Both the position numbers and the translations under genes were made by a program. The notes under the pieces are model-generated. The model was not told where the DNA came from. It saw nothing but the letters and a program-made list of their open reading frames with translations, and made no database searches. A stretch of 64,000 nt of DNA from Alphaproteobacteria bacterium (GTDB lineage: Bacteria; Pseudomonadota; Alphaproteobacteria; UBA828), in NCBI GenBank assembly GCA_022826345.1, contig JAJDVB010000106.1, positions 62,001-126,000 of the forward strand, written 5' to 3'. This document shows, one piece after another, positions 7,811 through 18,085 of the stretch. The first letter of the stretch is position 1; the number at the start of each line of letters is the position of its first letter.

Positions 7811-10269
7811 GCGATCGCGGCCACATCCCCGAGAGCCGGCAGCGCGAGAAGCCCCGCGCCGACCTGCAATGGATCGGCAAGAGCATGAAGCGGGTGGAGG
7901 ACCCGCGCCTCCTCGTCGGCAAGGGAATCTATGCCGACGACATCAACGTGCCGGAGATGGCGCACGCCGCCGTGCTGCGCAGCCCCCATGCCCACGCCAG
8001 GATCGTCTCCGTCGACGTGAGCAAGGCTCAGGCGCTCCCCGGCGTGCTCTGCGTGATGACCGGCGCTGACGCGGCCGAAGTCTGCGACCCGCTGCCGACG
8101 TGGGCGAGCCCGCCGGTGCTCCAGTCTGTCATCGCCGACGACCGGGTGCGCCACGTCGGCGAGGCGGTGGCGGCGGTGGCGGCGGAGGACCGCTACATTG
8201 CCGAGGACGCGTGCGACCTGATCGAGGTCGAGTACGAGCCGCTGCCCCCTGTCGTGGATCCCGAGGAAGCGCTGACATCGACGGGCGATGCCGTGCTGCA
8301 CCCGGAGCGCGGAGACACCAACATCGCGCTCGAGCGCACGCTCACATTCGGGCCGGTGGAGGAGGATTTTGCCGCCGCCGACCTGGTGATCGAGCGCCGC
8401 TTCCGCTGGCCGCGCTCGGGCGGTCAGCCGCTGGAGACCGTGGGCGCGGTCGCCAGCTTCGACGAGGGCGCGGGGCGCTTCACCATCCAGTGCAACACGT
8501 CGATGTACAACTACTGCGGCTGGATGATCGCGAGTACGCTCCGCGTCGCGCCGCACAAGCTGAACATCGTGCCGACGCTCGCGGGCGGCAGCTTCGGCAG
8601 CAAGATGTTCGTGCATAAGGTCCCGGTGCTGGCGGCGGTGCTGGCGCGCGCGACTGCCCGGCCGGTCAAGTTCATGGAAGACCGGATCGACAACACCACG
8701 AGCTGCGACAATCACGCCTCCGACCGGGTCTATTACGCCAAGCTCGCGCTCAAGCGGGACGGCACGTTGCTCAGCCTCAAGACCCGGATCATCGACGATT
8801 ACGGCGCCTATCTGCAGTTCGGTGTCGGCCAGCACGGCAACGCGCTCTCGCAGTGCGTCGGCCCCTACCGCATCAACAGCGTCGAGGTCGATCTCGCCGC
8901 GGTGCTCACCAACAAGTGCCAGCAGGGCGCCTATCGCGGCTTCGGCTCCGAGGTCGCGAACTTCGTCATCGAGCGGCTGGTGGACGCGGCGGCCGACGAG
9001 CTCGGCGTCGACCGGATCGCGCTCAGGCGCCAGAACTTCATCCAGCCCGACCAGTTCCCCTACTTGATTCCCACCGGGAACATGTACGACAGCGGCAACT
9101 ACCAGGCGGTCCTCGACGAGACCCTGAAGCTCGCCGATGTGGAGGGCTGGCGGGCGAAGCAGGCCGAGGCGCGGGCGCAGGGGCGCTATATCGGCATCGG
9201 CGTCGCCACCTGCCAGGAGCGGAGCGTCTTCAGCGCGACCGAGTTCTGGATGTGGAACCTGGAGCCCGGCGTCGAGTGGACCAGCTCGCCGGACGGGGTC
9301 TCGGTCAAGATCGACCCCACCGGCAAGGCCTTCGTCACCCTGCACTCGCCCTTCTGGGGCAACAGCCCCGAGACGGTGGCAGCGCAAGTGCTGGCCGAGC
9401 AGCTCACCATCGACCCGGCGGACATCGAGATCACCTATTCGGACACCGACCAGGGTCTCAACTCCACCGGGCCGGGCGGCAGCCGCTTCACGGTCATGGT
9501 GACCGGCGCCATCGTCGGCGCTGCGGGCAAGATCCGCGAGAAGCTGCTCCGCATCGCCGCCCACTTGATGGAGGCCGATGTCCGCGATCTCGCGCTCGAG
9601 GACGGCGCCGTGCACGTCAAGGGCGTGCCCGACATGAAGATGAGCATCGCCGAGCTCGCCGACAAGGCGCACTACTATCGGCTCAGCATGCCCGACGACC
9701 TCGACCTCACCAGCGGGCTCGACGCGACCTACGTCTACGACCACCCGGTGACGACGCTGCCGGACCCCGACGAGCGCCACATGGGCATCTTCTATCCGAT
9801 CATGGGTCATAGCTGTCACATCCCGGTGGTCGAGGTGGATATCGAGACCGGCCAGGTGCACTTCCTCCACTACGCCGCCGTGCACGACTGCGGCACGATG
9901 GTGAACCCGATGACGCTCGAGGGGCACATCAGGGGCGGCACGGTGAACGGCATCGGTACGGCTCTCTTCGAGGAGTTCAGCTACGACGAGGCCGGCCAGC
10001 TGACCACCGCGCTCTGGACAGACTATCTGATCCCGACGATCAAGGAGTCACCGCCGGATATCGTCGTGGGCCATGTCGAGACGCCGTCCCCCTTCACCGA
10101 ATACGGCGTGAAGGGGGGCGGCGAGGGCGGGCGCATGGGCGGCCCGCCGGCGATCGCGGCCGCTATCGAGGACGCGCTCAAGCCCCTGGGCGTCACCATC
10201 GACAGCCTGCCGCTGCCGCCGAGCAAGCTCCGCGCCCTCATCCGCGAGGCTCAGGCGAGAGCAACCTGA
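7807..10269 (+). CDS. Molybdenum hydroxylase large subunit, paralogue 2
   Basis: This 820-residue large subunit closely follows the one at 259-2730 along its whole length, sharing for example IPESRQREKP at the N-terminus, the CQQGAYRGFGSEV active-site loop at about residues 375-381, and the KGGGEGGRMG segment with the candidate catalytic glutamate. The loop matches neither form I (AYxCSFR) nor form II (AYRGAGR). It is translationally coupled to the small subunit upstream. Its last 19 bases overlap the convergent Ada-like gene, so this is the end of the operon. The reaction is a molybdenum-dependent hydroxylation or oxidation of unknown substrate. Confidence 0.94.
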   Translation: MSDRGHIPESRQREKPRADLQWIGKSMKRVEDPRLLVGKGIYADDINVPEMAHAAVLRSPHAHARIVSVDVSKAQALPGVLCVMTGADAAEVCDPLPTWASPPVLQSVIADDRVRHVGEAVAAVAAEDRYIAEDACDLIEVEYEPLPPVVDPEEALTSTGDAVLHPERGDTNIALERTLTFGPVEEDFAAADLVIERRFRWPRSGGQPLETVGAVASFDEGAGRFTIQCNTSMYNYCGWMIASTLRVAPHKLNIVPTLAGGSFGSKMFVHKVPVLAAVLARATARPVKFMEDRIDNTTSCDNHASDRVYYAKLALKRDGTLLSLKTRIIDDYGAYLQFGVGQHGNALSQCVGPYRINSVEVDLAAVLTNKCQQGAYRGFGSEVANFVIERLVDAAADELGVDRIALRRQNFIQPDQFPYLIPTGNMYDSGNYQAVLDETLKLADVEGWRAKQAEARAQGRYIGIGVATCQERSVFSATEFWMWNLEPGVEWTSSPDGVSVKIDPTGKAFVTLHSPFWGNSPETVAAQVLAEQLTIDPADIEITYSDTDQGLNSTGPGGSRFTVMVTGAIVGAAGKIREKLLRIAAHLMEADVRDLALEDGAVHVKGVPDMKMSIAELADKAHYYRLSMPDDLDLTSGLDATYVYDHPVTTLPDPDERHMGIFYPIMGHSCHIPVVEVDIETGQVHFLHYAAVHDCGTMVNPMTLEGHIRGGTVNGIGTALFEEFSYDEAGQLTTALWTDYLIPTIKESPPDIVVGHVETPSPFTEYGVKGGGEGGRMGGPPAIAAAIEDALKPLGVTIDSLPLPPSKLRALIREAQARAT

Positions 10270-11168
10270 TCCTGCGTGGCGTCCGGGTCTTCCGATCCGA
10301 AGTGCGCCGCCTCCCAGCCCAGCATGACGCGCTTGCGGGAGCGCCCCCACTCGTAGTTCGAGATGACGCCCGAGCGCCGGATCACCCGGTGGCAGGGGAT
10401 CAGGTACGAGATCGGGTTGGCAGCGACGGCACCGCCCACTGCGCGGGCCGAGCGGGGTAGGCCCAGCGCACGCCCGAGCGCGTCGTACGAGGTAATCCGG
10501 CCGGGCGGGATCCGCAGCAGCGCCTCCCACACCTTGAGCTGGAAGTTGGTGCCGCAAACTGCGAGCCGGAGCGGCTCGGCGGCCCCCGCCCGACGGTCAT
10601 TGAAGATGCGCGCGACGATGGCTTCGGTTGCGGCCTGATCTTCGCGGAAGCGCGCGGCGGGCCAGCGGCGCTCGAACTCGGTACGGACGGCGTGGGCTTC
10701 ACTCCTGTGGTCGTCGGCGAAGCCGAGAGCGCAAATGCCGCGTTCGGTCTGCCCGACGAAGCAGGGACCGAATGGGCTCGGGTGCACGCCATATGAGATA
10801 TCCACGCCGTCGCCGCCTTGCTTGAAGGCGCCGGGGCTCATCGCCTCGTAGGTGACGAAGAGGTCGTGCAGCCGGGAGGGACCGGAGAGGCCAGCGTCAT
10901 AGGTGGCGTCTAGGATCGAGGCGGAGGTTTCGAGCTGCGCCTTGGCGTAGTCCAGCGTCAGGAACTGGCCGAAGCGCTTGGGCGAGATGCCCGCCCAGCG
11001 GCGGAACAGGCGCTGGAAGTGATGGGGGCTGAGACCAGCCGCCTCTGCTGTTTCACCCAGCCCCGGCTGATCGCGGAAGTGCTCCTCCAGGTAGAGGATC
11101 GCGGCTTCGATGCGGGCGTAGTCGCGCGCGTTCTGCGCGACGTCTATTGCAGTCCGTGTTGCTGTCAT
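10251..11168 (-). CDS. ada: Ada-like protein: AraC-type regulator fused to O6-alkylguanine-DNA alkyltransferase
   Basis: This 305-residue protein has an AraC-type helix-turn-helix at about residues 20-115 (AEAAGLSPHHFQRLFRR) and a C-terminal methyltransferase domain with the acceptor motif PCHRV, Cys259, followed by a YEWG segment. It would repair O6-methylguanine by transferring the methyl group to Cys259. The N-terminal zinc domain of E. coli Ada, whose Cys38 takes methyl from phosphotriesters and switches on transcription, is absent, so activation must work differently or not at all. The end overlaps the convergent large-subunit gene by 19 bases. Confidence 0.92.
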   Translation of the reverse strand: MTATRTAIDVAQNARDYARIEAAILYLEEHFRDQPGLGETAEAAGLSPHHFQRLFRRWAGISPKRFGQFLTLDYAKAQLETSASILDATYDAGLSGPSRLHDLFVTYEAMSPGAFKQGGDGVDISYGVHPSPFGPCFVGQTERGICALGFADDHRSEAHAVRTEFERRWPAARFREDQAATEAIVARIFNDRRAGAAEPLRLAVCGTNFQLKVWEALLRIPPGRITSYDALGRALGLPRSARAVGGAVAANPISYLIPCHRVIRRSGVISNYEWGRSRKRVMLGWEAAHFGSEDPDATQDQVALA

Positions 11169-11244
11169 GGCGGCCCTCCTGAGCCGCCAATCTAGGAAGC
11201 GCGAGGACGCCCCGCCACCCGATACTTGCGCCCGCTTGCGCCGT

Positions 11245-12045
11245 CTATGTCGTGGGCGTCATCGTTACCCCATGATTGACCGGGCCGTGGCCGGTGCCGA
11301 GGCCGGGCGCCGACTCGATCGCCGCTCTGAGATAGCGGCGCGCCCGCGCGACGGCATCGACGAGGCCCATGCCCTGCGCAATCCCCGTGGCGATGGCCGA
11401 GGCCAAGGTGCAGCCCGTGCCGTGGGTGTGTCGGCTCTCGATCCTGTGCCCGTGGAAGCGCTCGATTCCGCCGGCGTGCCTCAGCAGGTCCGTGATCTCG
11501 TCAGACTCTAGGTGGCCACCCTTCACCAAGACCGCCTCGGGTCCGAGATCGTGGATTCGTTCGGCGGCGCGGGCCATGTCGTCCACCGTTGCAATGGTGA
11601 GCCCGGTCAGCCGCTCCGCCTCCGGGATATTGGGGGTGACGAGATCGGCCCGGCCGATGAGCGTGGTCTCCAACGCGCGCATGGCGGAGTCCTCGAGCAG
11701 CGAGGCCCCGCCCTTGGCCACCAGCACGGGATCGACCACCAGGGGAATGCCCTCACCGTAACGCGCGGCGGCGTCGGCGACCGCCTCGATGATGGGCGCG
11801 CTGTGGATCATTCCGGTCTTGATACAGTCGGCGCCGATGTCGGCCAGCACGACGCGCATCTGCTCGGCTGCGAATTTCGGCGGCACGGCGTGGACGGCGT
11901 GGACCGTCTGCGTGTCCTGGGCGGTGAGTGCGGTGATGGCCGTCGCTGCGTAGCCGCCGAGCGCGGTCACGGTCTTGATGTCGGCCTGGATGCCGGCGCC
12001 GCCGCCCGAGTCCGAGCCGGCGACAATGAGCACCCGGCCCTTCAT
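11245..12045 (-). CDS. thiD: Hydroxymethylpyrimidine/phosphomethylpyrimidine kinase ThiD
   Basis: This 266-residue kinase phosphorylates hydroxymethylpyrimidine and its monophosphate in thiamine synthesis. The ribokinase-fold N-terminus [19 protein letters not shown] and the C-terminal [11 protein letters not shown] anion-hole motif are both present, and the length is normal. Its ATG overlaps the glmM stop (ATGA at 12042-12045), so it is read at the end of the ftsH-folP-glmM-thiD run. No riboswitch is visible here, unlike the thiamine-precursor transporter at 36885-39391, which it may serve metabolically. Confidence 0.97.
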   Translation of the reverse strand: MKGRVLIVAGSDSGGGAGIQADIKTVTALGGYAATAITALTAQDTQTVHAVHAVPPKFAAEQMRVVLADIGADCIKTGMIHSAPIIEAVADAAARYGEGIPLVVDPVLVAKGGASLLEDSAMRALETTLIGRADLVTPNIPEAERLTGLTIATVDDMARAAERIHDLGPEAVLVKGGHLESDEITDLLRHAGGIERFHGHRIESRHTHGTGCTLASAIATGIAQGMGLVDAVARARRYLRAAIESAPGLGTGHGPVNHGVTMTPTT

Positions 12046-13430
12046 TGCGCGGCCGCGCCGGTGTGCTCTGCCTCGGCGGCCGCGACCACCGCTTGGGCGA
12101 CGTCCTCGACCACCGCCGATACCAGTGCCTCATCGTCGCCCTCGGCCATCACGCGGATGACGGGCTCGGTGCCGGACGCGCGAATCACCAGGCGGCCATG
12201 CTCGCCGAGCCGCGCGTTGCCTTCTGCAATCGCCGCTCTGGCCCCGGCGCTCTCAAGCGCGCCGGTGTCGGCGACGCGGACGTTGCGGAGCAATTGAGGA
12301 ACGGGCTCGAAGAGGCCGGTCACGTCGCTGGCGCGCCGCCCCGTCGCCGCGAGCGCCGCCAACGTCTGGAGCGCGGCCATCAAGCCGTCTCCGGTGGTCG
12401 CGTGGTCGCTCATGACGATATGGCCCGACTGCTCGCCGCCCAGGTTGAACCCGTGCTCCCGCATGTGCTCGACGACGTAGCGATCGCCGACCTGGGTGCG
12501 CTCCAGGGTGAGCCCAATGCCTCCGAGGTAGCGCTCCAGCCCCAGGTTGGACATGACGGTCGCGACCACGCCGCCGCCGCGAAGACGCCCCGTTTCGGCC
12601 CAGCTCGACGCGATTAGCGCGAGGATGTAGTCGCCATCGATTACCGCGCCGGTCTCGTCGCAAATCACGACGCGGTCGGCGTCGCCGTCCAGCGCGATCC
12701 CGATATCAGCGCCGCGTTCCAAGACCGTGTGGGCGAGCGCGGCTGTGTCGGTCGAGCCGTAGCCCTGGTTGATGTTGAACCCATCGGGCTCAGCGCCAAT
12801 CGTGATGACTTCGGCTCCAAGTTCCCAAAGAACAGTCGGGGCCACCTTGTAGGCAGCGCCGTGGGCGCAGTCGATCACGATGCGCCTGCCTTCGAGCCCG
12901 AGCGGCTGCGGGAAGCTGTTCTTGACGAACTCGATGTAGCGGCCCTCGGCGTCGTCCAGGCGGCGCGCCCGCCCCAGCGCCGGCGGCGGCGCCAACCCGT
13001 GCGCGCCGGCTTCGACTGTTGCCTCGATGCGCGCCTCCATCTCGTCGGAAAGCTTGTGGCCGTCCGGCCCGAACAGCTTGATGCCGTTGTCGGCGAAGAG
13101 GTTGTGAGAGGCGGAGATCATCACGCCGAGATCGGCCCGGAGCGCGCGAGTCAGCATCGCCACGGCGGGCGTCGGCATGGGGCCCACCAGGATCACGTCC
13201 ATGCCGACCGAAATGAAGCCGGCCGTCAGCGCCGGCTCAAACAGGTAGCCTGAAAGCCGCGTGTCCTTGCCGATAACCACGCGGTGCCGGTGGTTGCCAC
13301 GCACGAAGAGGCCGCCGGCGGCAGCGCCGACCTTCATCGCGGTCTCGGCGGTCATCGGCTCCTGGTTCGCGATGCCGCGAATGCCGTCGGTCCCAAACAG
13401 CAAGCGTGGCGTCCCGCCGGCGCGACTCAC
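12042..13430 (-). CDS. glmM: Phosphoglucosamine mutase GlmM
   Basis: This enzyme interconverts glucosamine 6-phosphate and glucosamine 1-phosphate for peptidoglycan and lipopolysaccharide precursors. The FGTDGIRG motif opens the protein and the phosphoserine loop ISASHN is present, followed by a DGDADR metal-binding loop. A GTG start at 13430 is preferred over the upstream ATG at 13478: it overlaps the folP stop as GTGA and is preceded by AGGAGA at a good distance, giving 462 residues, close to the family length. The upstream ATG would add 16 residues inside folP. Confidence 0.95.
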   Translation of the reverse strand: MSRAGGTPRLLFGTDGIRGIANQEPMTAETAMKVGAAAGGLFVRGNHRHRVVIGKDTRLSGYLFEPALTAGFISVGMDVILVGPMPTPAVAMLTRALRADLGVMISASHNLFADNGIKLFGPDGHKLSDEMEARIEATVEAGAHGLAPPPALGRARRLDDAEGRYIEFVKNSFPQPLGLEGRRIVIDCAHGAAYKVAPTVLWELGAEVITIGAEPDGFNINQGYGSTDTAALAHTVLERGADIGIALDGDADRVVICDETGAVIDGDYILALIASSWAETGRLRGGGVVATVMSNLGLERYLGGIGLTLERTQVGDRYVVEHMREHGFNLGGEQSGHIVMSDHATTGDGLMAALQTLAALAATGRRASDVTGLFEPVPQLLRNVRVADTGALESAGARAAIAEGNARLGEHGRLVIRASGTEPVIRVMAEGDDEALVSAVVEDVAQAVVAAAEAEHTGAAAQ

Positions 13431-14542
13431 CGGCGTATCTCCTGTACTGCTGCCTCGGGGTCGCGAATGCCCTGCCACATCGCGAGCGCCTGGCGGGTTT
13501 CGACGACATCGTGCACCCGCAGGATGTGGGCGCCCTCGCCGAGCGCGTGCAGTCCCGCGGCGAGCGAGCCGGGGAGCCGCTCCTTGGGTGCCTCGCCGGT
13601 GCTGAGCCGGCCGATGAAGCTCTTGCGCGATGCGCCGACGAGCAGCGGGCAGCCGAGGCCGTGGAACAGCGCAATGTCACGCAGGATTTCGAGATTGTGG
13701 CGCGCTGTCTTGCCGAAGCCGATGCCGGGGTCGACGATGATCCGCGCGCGGGGGATGCCGGAGGCCTCCGCGGCGCTCACGTATGTCGCGAGTGCATCGA
13801 ACACGTCGAGGCTCGCGTCGTCGTAGCGGGGCTCGCGCTGCATCGTCTCGGGCGTGCCCTGCATGTGGGCGAGCACAACCCACGCGTCGTGTCGGGCGAT
13901 GACTGCGCAGGCCTCTGGGTCGTGGCGGAGGGCGCTCATGTCGTTCACGATTCGGGCGCCTGCGGCGAGCGCGGCTTCCATCACCGTGGCGCGGCGGGTA
14001 TCGACCGAGACCAGGAGCCCGTCGCCGGCGAGTGCGCGCACCACGGGAAGCACCCGGCGCATCTCCTCTTCCTCACTGGGCGCTTGCGAGCCCGGCCGGG
14101 TCGATTCACCACCTACGTCGATGATGTCGGCGCCGGCTGCGGCCATGGCGCGCCCGTGCGCGATCGCGTCTTCCTCGGCCGCGAAGTCGCCGCCGTCGGA
14201 GAAGCTGTCGGGCGTCACGTTGAGGACGCCCATGAGGCGCGGGCGGTCGAGCGTGAGCCCGCAGACCGGACGACGAGGCGCGCTCAGTCGGGCGCTGAGT
14301 GCGGCGATCTCGTCGACCGCGCCCGGCGCGTTCCTCTCGGCCCAGCGCGAGAGCACGGCCTGTTGCAGCCTGACCCGACGACGCGCGGGCGTGCCCCGAA
14401 AGAGCACGTCCACCAGGTCGAAGGTAAGTGCGGCGCCGGGGACCGGGTTGCAAGGCCGCAAGTAGACGTCGCCGACGCGCGGCTCCGGCAACGCGCCTTC
14501 GGCGTCTTCTCGTTCAGATTGTCTCAGAGGCACCGCCGGCAT
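13427..14542 (-). CDS. folP: Dihydropteroate synthase FolP
   Basis: This 371-residue protein condenses dihydropterin pyrophosphate with p-aminobenzoate in folate synthesis. The signatures [15 protein letters not shown] and [13 protein letters not shown] lie at about residues 104-155. A roughly 100-residue N-terminal extension precedes the TIM-barrel core. It lies 16 bases downstream of ftsH and overlaps glmM by 4 bases, the usual ftsH-folP-glmM order. folB and a pteridine-reductase-like SDR, which act in the same pathway, are at 52900-54062. Confidence 0.97.
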   Translation of the reverse strand: MPAVPLRQSEREDAEGALPEPRVGDVYLRPCNPVPGAALTFDLVDVLFRGTPARRRVRLQQAVLSRWAERNAPGAVDEIAALSARLSAPRRPVCGLTLDRPRLMGVLNVTPDSFSDGGDFAAEEDAIAHGRAMAAAGADIIDVGGESTRPGSQAPSEEEEMRRVLPVVRALAGDGLLVSVDTRRATVMEAALAAGARIVNDMSALRHDPEACAVIARHDAWVVLAHMQGTPETMQREPRYDDASLDVFDALATYVSAAEASGIPRARIIVDPGIGFGKTARHNLEILRDIALFHGLGCPLLVGASRKSFIGRLSTGEAPKERLPGSLAAGLHALGEGAHILRVHDVVETRQALAMWQGIRDPEAAVQEIRR

Positions 14543-14558
14543 GGCGGACCAGCTGCGG

Positions 14559-16487
14559 TCACGAGCCCGGTTGTGGATGGGGCTCGAGGTCGGGCGGGGG
14601 CTTGCCCTTGCGCCGGCTGGAGGAAGGTACCGTGCCGCGCCGTCCTTGCGTGACCACCGGCTCGTCGTCGTCCTTCCGCACGATCGATTCGCCCTTGAGG
14701 ACCGCCTCGATCTCCTCGCCGTTCAGGGACTCGTATTCGAGCAGTGCGTTCGCGATCCGGTGCAGGGATTCCAGGTTGTCGGAGAGGATGCCGCGCGCCT
14801 GCCCGTAAGCCTCGTCGATGATCTTGCGGACCTCCAGGTCGATCTTGTGCGCGGTCTGCTCGGAGACGTTCTTCTGCTGCGTGATCGAGTGGCCGAGGAA
14901 GACCTCCTGCTCGTTCTCGCTGTAGCTGAGCGGGCCGAGATCGTCGGACATGCCGAACTGCGTCACCATGCTGCGCGCGATCTGGGTCGCCATCTTGATG
15001 TCGGACGAGGCTCCGCTGGTCACCTTCTCGTAGCCGAAGATCATCTCCTCGGCGATGCGGCCGCCCATGGCGACGGTGATGTCCGCCTCCAGTTTCTCGC
15101 GGCTGACCGAGATCCGGTCGCCTTCCGGCAGCCGGACCACCATGCCGAGCGCGCGCCCGCGCGGGATGATCGTTGCCTTGTGGATTGGGTCGGAGGCTTC
15201 CAGGTGAGCCGCCACCACCGCATGGCCGCCTTCGTGGTACGCGGTAAGCCTCTTCTCCTCGTCGGTCATCACCATGGAGCGCCGCTCCGCGCCCATCATG
15301 ACCTTGTCCTTGGCGTCTTCGAACTCGATCATGGTGACGACGCGCTTGCCGCGCCGCGCGGCCAGCAGCGCCGCCTCGTTCACCAGGTTGGCGATGTCCG
15401 CGCCCGAGAAACCTGGCGTGCCCCGCGCGATGGTGCGGGGCTTCACATCCGGCGCGAGCGGCACCTTGCGCATGTGCACCTTGAGGATCTTCTCGCGCCC
15501 GAGCACGTCCGGGTTCGGCACCACGACTTGGCGGTCGAAGCGGCCAGGCCTGAGCAGGGCAGGGTCCAGGACGTCCGGCCGGTTGGTCGCGGAGATCAGG
15601 ATCACGCCCTCGTTGGCCTCGAAGCCGTCCATCTCAACGAGGAGCTGGTTGAGGGTCTGCTCGCGCTCGTCGTTGCCGCCGCCGAGCCCGGCGCCCCGGT
15701 GCCGGCCGACCGCGTCGATCTCGTCGATGAAGATCAGGCAGGGCGCGTTCTTCTTGCCCTGCTCGAACATGTCGCGCACGCGACTGGCGCCGACGCCCAC
15801 GAACATCTCGACGAAATCGGAGCCCGAGATCGTGAAGAAGGGCACGTTGGCCTCGCCCGCGATGGCGCGCGCCAGCAGCGTCTTGCCGGTGCCGGGCGGC
15901 CCGACCAGCAGCACGCCCTTCGGGATCTTGCCGCCGAGCCGCTGGAATTTCTGGGGATCGCGCAGGTACTCGACGATCTCTTCAAGCTCCTGCTTGGCTT
16001 CGTCGATGCCGGCGACGTCGTCGAAGGTCACCCGGCCTTGGCGCTCAGTCAGCAGTCGCGCGCGCGACTTGCCGAAGCCCATCGCCTTGCCGCCGCCCGA
16101 CTGCATCTGGCGCATCATGAATATCCAGACGCCGATGAAGAGCAGCAGCGGGAACCACGAAATCAGGATGCCGACGATGCTGAGCCCGCCTTCCTCCACA
16201 GGGATGGCGGCGATTTGCACGTCGTGGGAGCGGAGCGTCTTGACCAGCTCGGGGTCGTAGGGAGCGTAGGTGTTGAAGGCGGAGCCGTTGGTGTAGTGGC
16301 CGGTAATCGTGTTGCCCTGGATCGTCACATCCTGGACCTGCCCGGCCTCGACCTCGGCCAGGAACTGCGAGAACGCGAGGTCGGTGGAGGTCTGCCGGGA
16401 CGACGACCCCTGAAACACCTGGAACAGCGCCACCAGGACCAAGCCGATGATGATCCAGAGCGCCAGATTCTTGCCGAAGCTACCCAC
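14559..16487 (-). CDS. ftsH: ATP-dependent zinc metalloprotease FtsH
   Basis: This 642-residue inner-membrane AAA protease has two N-terminal membrane helices (about 8-24 and 103-124) flanking a periplasmic domain. The Walker A motif GPPGTGKT is at 196-203, followed by the Walker [11 protein letters not shown] and the second region of homology. The zinc site HEGGH lies in the C-terminal protease domain. It degrades misfolded membrane proteins and short-lived regulators such as LpxC and sigma32 in model bacteria. A likely promoter and a hairpin lie upstream at 16577-16635. Confidence 0.98.
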   Translation of the reverse strand: MGSFGKNLALWIIIGLVLVALFQVFQGSSSRQTSTDLAFSQFLAEVEAGQVQDVTIQGNTITGHYTNGSAFNTYAPYDPELVKTLRSHDVQIAAIPVEEGGLSIVGILISWFPLLLFIGVWIFMMRQMQSGGGKAMGFGKSRARLLTERQGRVTFDDVAGIDEAKQELEEIVEYLRDPQKFQRLGGKIPKGVLLVGPPGTGKTLLARAIAGEANVPFFTISGSDFVEMFVGVGASRVRDMFEQGKKNAPCLIFIDEIDAVGRHRGAGLGGGNDEREQTLNQLLVEMDGFEANEGVILISATNRPDVLDPALLRPGRFDRQVVVPNPDVLGREKILKVHMRKVPLAPDVKPRTIARGTPGFSGADIANLVNEAALLAARRGKRVVTMIEFEDAKDKVMMGAERRSMVMTDEEKRLTAYHEGGHAVVAAHLEASDPIHKATIIPRGRALGMVVRLPEGDRISVSREKLEADITVAMGGRIAEEMIFGYEKVTSGASSDIKMATQIARSMVTQFGMSDDLGPLSYSENEQEVFLGHSITQQKNVSEQTAHKIDLEVRKIIDEAYGQARGILSDNLESLHRIANALLEYESLNGEEIEAVLKGESIVRKDDDEPVVTQGRRGTVPSSSRRKGKPPPDLEPHPQPGS

Positions 16488-16576
16488 CGTTCGGCTCCCG
16501 ATTATCCTCGTATTTGTCTACGGCCGACGCCGTCAGCGGCGAAGCAACTCGCGCGCAATCCGCACGCGCAGCCGCT

Positions 16577-16599
16577 GCAGTGTACACGACATACACTGC
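16577..16599 (-). repeat. Perfect 8-base inverted repeat in the ftsH leader
   Basis: GCAGTGTA and its exact complement TACACTGC flank a 7-base loop between tilS and ftsH. On the minus strand the hairpin would begin just after the predicted start of the ftsH transcript and about 90 bases before the ftsH ATG. No U-run follows it, so it is not a typical terminator. It could be an operator or a leader hairpin affecting ftsH mRNA. Confidence 0.5.
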
Positions 16600-16607
16600 G
16601 CGGGCGA

Positions 16608-16635
16608 TCAATAGTCTCTTCAACGGTTTCGTCAA
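16608..16635 (-). promoter_or_regulatory. Candidate sigma70 promoter for ftsH
   Basis: On the minus strand TTGACG (16635-16630) and TATTGA (16613-16608) are separated by 16 bases, matching a sigma70-type promoter fairly well. Transcription would begin near 16600, some 115 bases upstream of ftsH. The -35 box overlaps the end of tilS. No heat-shock promoter was recognised by eye. Confidence 0.45.
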
Positions 16636-18074
16636 CTGTCTTCATCCTGCAACGGCAACACGCGAAGCGTCGCCGGAAACCCCGGTGCCAACGGACGCGC
16701 CGGCCGAAACGACACTAAAAACTCTGCAGTCCCGACTTCGTATTGGCGCGATGCTCGCCTGAATCCCAAGTGGGGAGCGGCGAGCGGACCGTCAAGGTCG
16801 AACAGCGCAGGCAGCGCGGGCCGCGCCGGTGCCGGGATGCCATCGGTCGTGAGCGTCATGCCTGCCCTGCGCGCCGTTGCGCGGGCCCGAGCCAAGCCGT
16901 CGGCCCCGAGTCGGCGGACGGTGTAGGGTCCTGCGCCGGCAGAACGTCCTAGGGAGACAACGAATCGACGGTCCCAGAGCGCACTCTCGCCCGGCGCGAG
17001 CGGGCGGACGTCCGAAGCAGCAGACGGTTCCCGGCATACGACGACTCGCCCATCTCGCTGCGGCACCACGCGGCATCCGCCGAGCGTGCTTGCCTTCGCG
17101 TCGTCGCCGAGCAGCCGCACGGCGAGCCGCTCCAGCCGGTCCGTGCGCGGCGGGTAGGCGCTCCCGGAAACCGTGGTAACGACGCAGCCCAATGCACGCA
17201 CCGCCAGAGCAGACGGCGCCCGCCGCAAGACGCTCAGGTCCAGGATCACGAAGCCCGCAGGCGAGGGGCGCGCGCAGGTCGCCAGGAGGTCGGTGCAAAG
17301 TTCATCCAACGCCGAGCGGTCGCCCGCGGCCCGCGCGGCAGCCTTGGCGAGGCGTTCTGCACTCAGCCCCTCCGCTCCGAGTCGCGCCAGTGCCGCCGCC
17401 AGGCGTGGGCGGGCATGACGGGTATCCCGGTTGGTCGGATCGTCAATCCAGGGCTGATCCCAACGAGCCAGGGTCGCGATCAGGGCATCGCGTGACGCGG
17501 GAAGCAGGGGGCGGAGCAAACGGACGCCGCCGCCCGCCGGCTCCAACGCCAGGCGAACCGGCGCCATGGCGGCGAGCCCGTCGATACCGCTGCCGCGGAC
17601 GAACCGTTGCAGCGCGGTCTCCGCCTGATCCTCCCGCTGATGGCCGAGCAGCAGATGGAGCACGCCGGCGCGCCGGCACCAGCCGGTGAGCAGTGCGAGG
17701 CGCGCGGCCCGAGCCTGTTCCTGAAGCCCTGTGACAGGGCGGGCGCCAGGCCAGCACAGGGTTCGGTGAGCTATTCCGCGTGCCGTGAGCCAGCGCCGCA
17801 CCTGCGCGGCTTCAGCTGCCGATTCGGGGCGCAAGCGGTGGTCGACGGTGAGCCCACATACCGTGCCGTGCCGCGCCCGTGCCCAGCGATCGGCCAGCAA
17901 GCAAAGTGCGAGGCTGTCCGGGCCGCCGGAGACTGCGACTGCGATCCGTGGCGAGGGTTCGAAGGGGCCGAGCGGCGCCACGAGCGCCTCGAAGGCCGCT
18001 GCATCAATGGCTGAAGCGCCAGGATCCGCGCTTTCGGGTTTGACAATGCGGGGTGCGGCCACGGGCGGAGTCAC
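16632..18074 (-). CDS. tilS: tRNA(Ile)-lysidine synthase TilS
   Basis: TilS converts the anticodon cytidine of tRNA-Ile(CAU) to lysidine so that it reads AUA. The PP-loop ATPase motif SGGPDS lies about 50 residues from the chosen start, followed by GHQREDQAET. The open frame extends back into cpoB to 18341, but that part overlaps a real gene, so the start was placed after the cpoB stop at GTG 18074, giving 480 residues. No good ribosome-binding site precedes it, and GTG 18062 is an alternative. The gene sits between cpoB and ftsH. Confidence 0.88.
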   Translation of the reverse strand: MTPPVAAPRIVKPESADPGASAIDAAAFEALVAPLGPFEPSPRIAVAVSGGPDSLALCLLADRWARARHGTVCGLTVDHRLRPESAAEAAQVRRWLTARGIAHRTLCWPGARPVTGLQEQARAARLALLTGWCRRAGVLHLLLGHQREDQAETALQRFVRGSGIDGLAAMAPVRLALEPAGGGVRLLRPLLPASRDALIATLARWDQPWIDDPTNRDTRHARPRLAAALARLGAEGLSAERLAKAAARAAGDRSALDELCTDLLATCARPSPAGFVILDLSVLRRAPSALAVRALGCVVTTVSGSAYPPRTDRLERLAVRLLGDDAKASTLGGCRVVPQRDGRVVVCREPSAASDVRPLAPGESALWDRRFVVSLGRSAGAGPYTVRRLGADGLARARATARRAGMTLTTDGIPAPARPALPALFDLDGPLAAPHLGFRRASRQYEVGTAEFLVSFRPARPLAPGFPATLRVLPLQDEDS

Positions 18075-18085
18075 CCCGGCTGAAG

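Noticed and set aside
7750..9927. A 725-codon open frame on the minus strand across the third large subunit
   Set aside because: It is antisense to a large subunit with conserved cofactor motifs, and the product is repetitive His/Val-rich sequence.
259..10269. Form I CO dehydrogenase (coxMSL)
   Set aside because: None of the three large subunits has the AYxCSFR loop that binds copper, and no cox accessory genes (coxD, E, F, G) are in the window.
14541..16718. A 725-codon open frame on the plus strand across ftsH
   Set aside because: It is antisense to ftsH, which has all its motifs, and the translated product has no recognisable domain.
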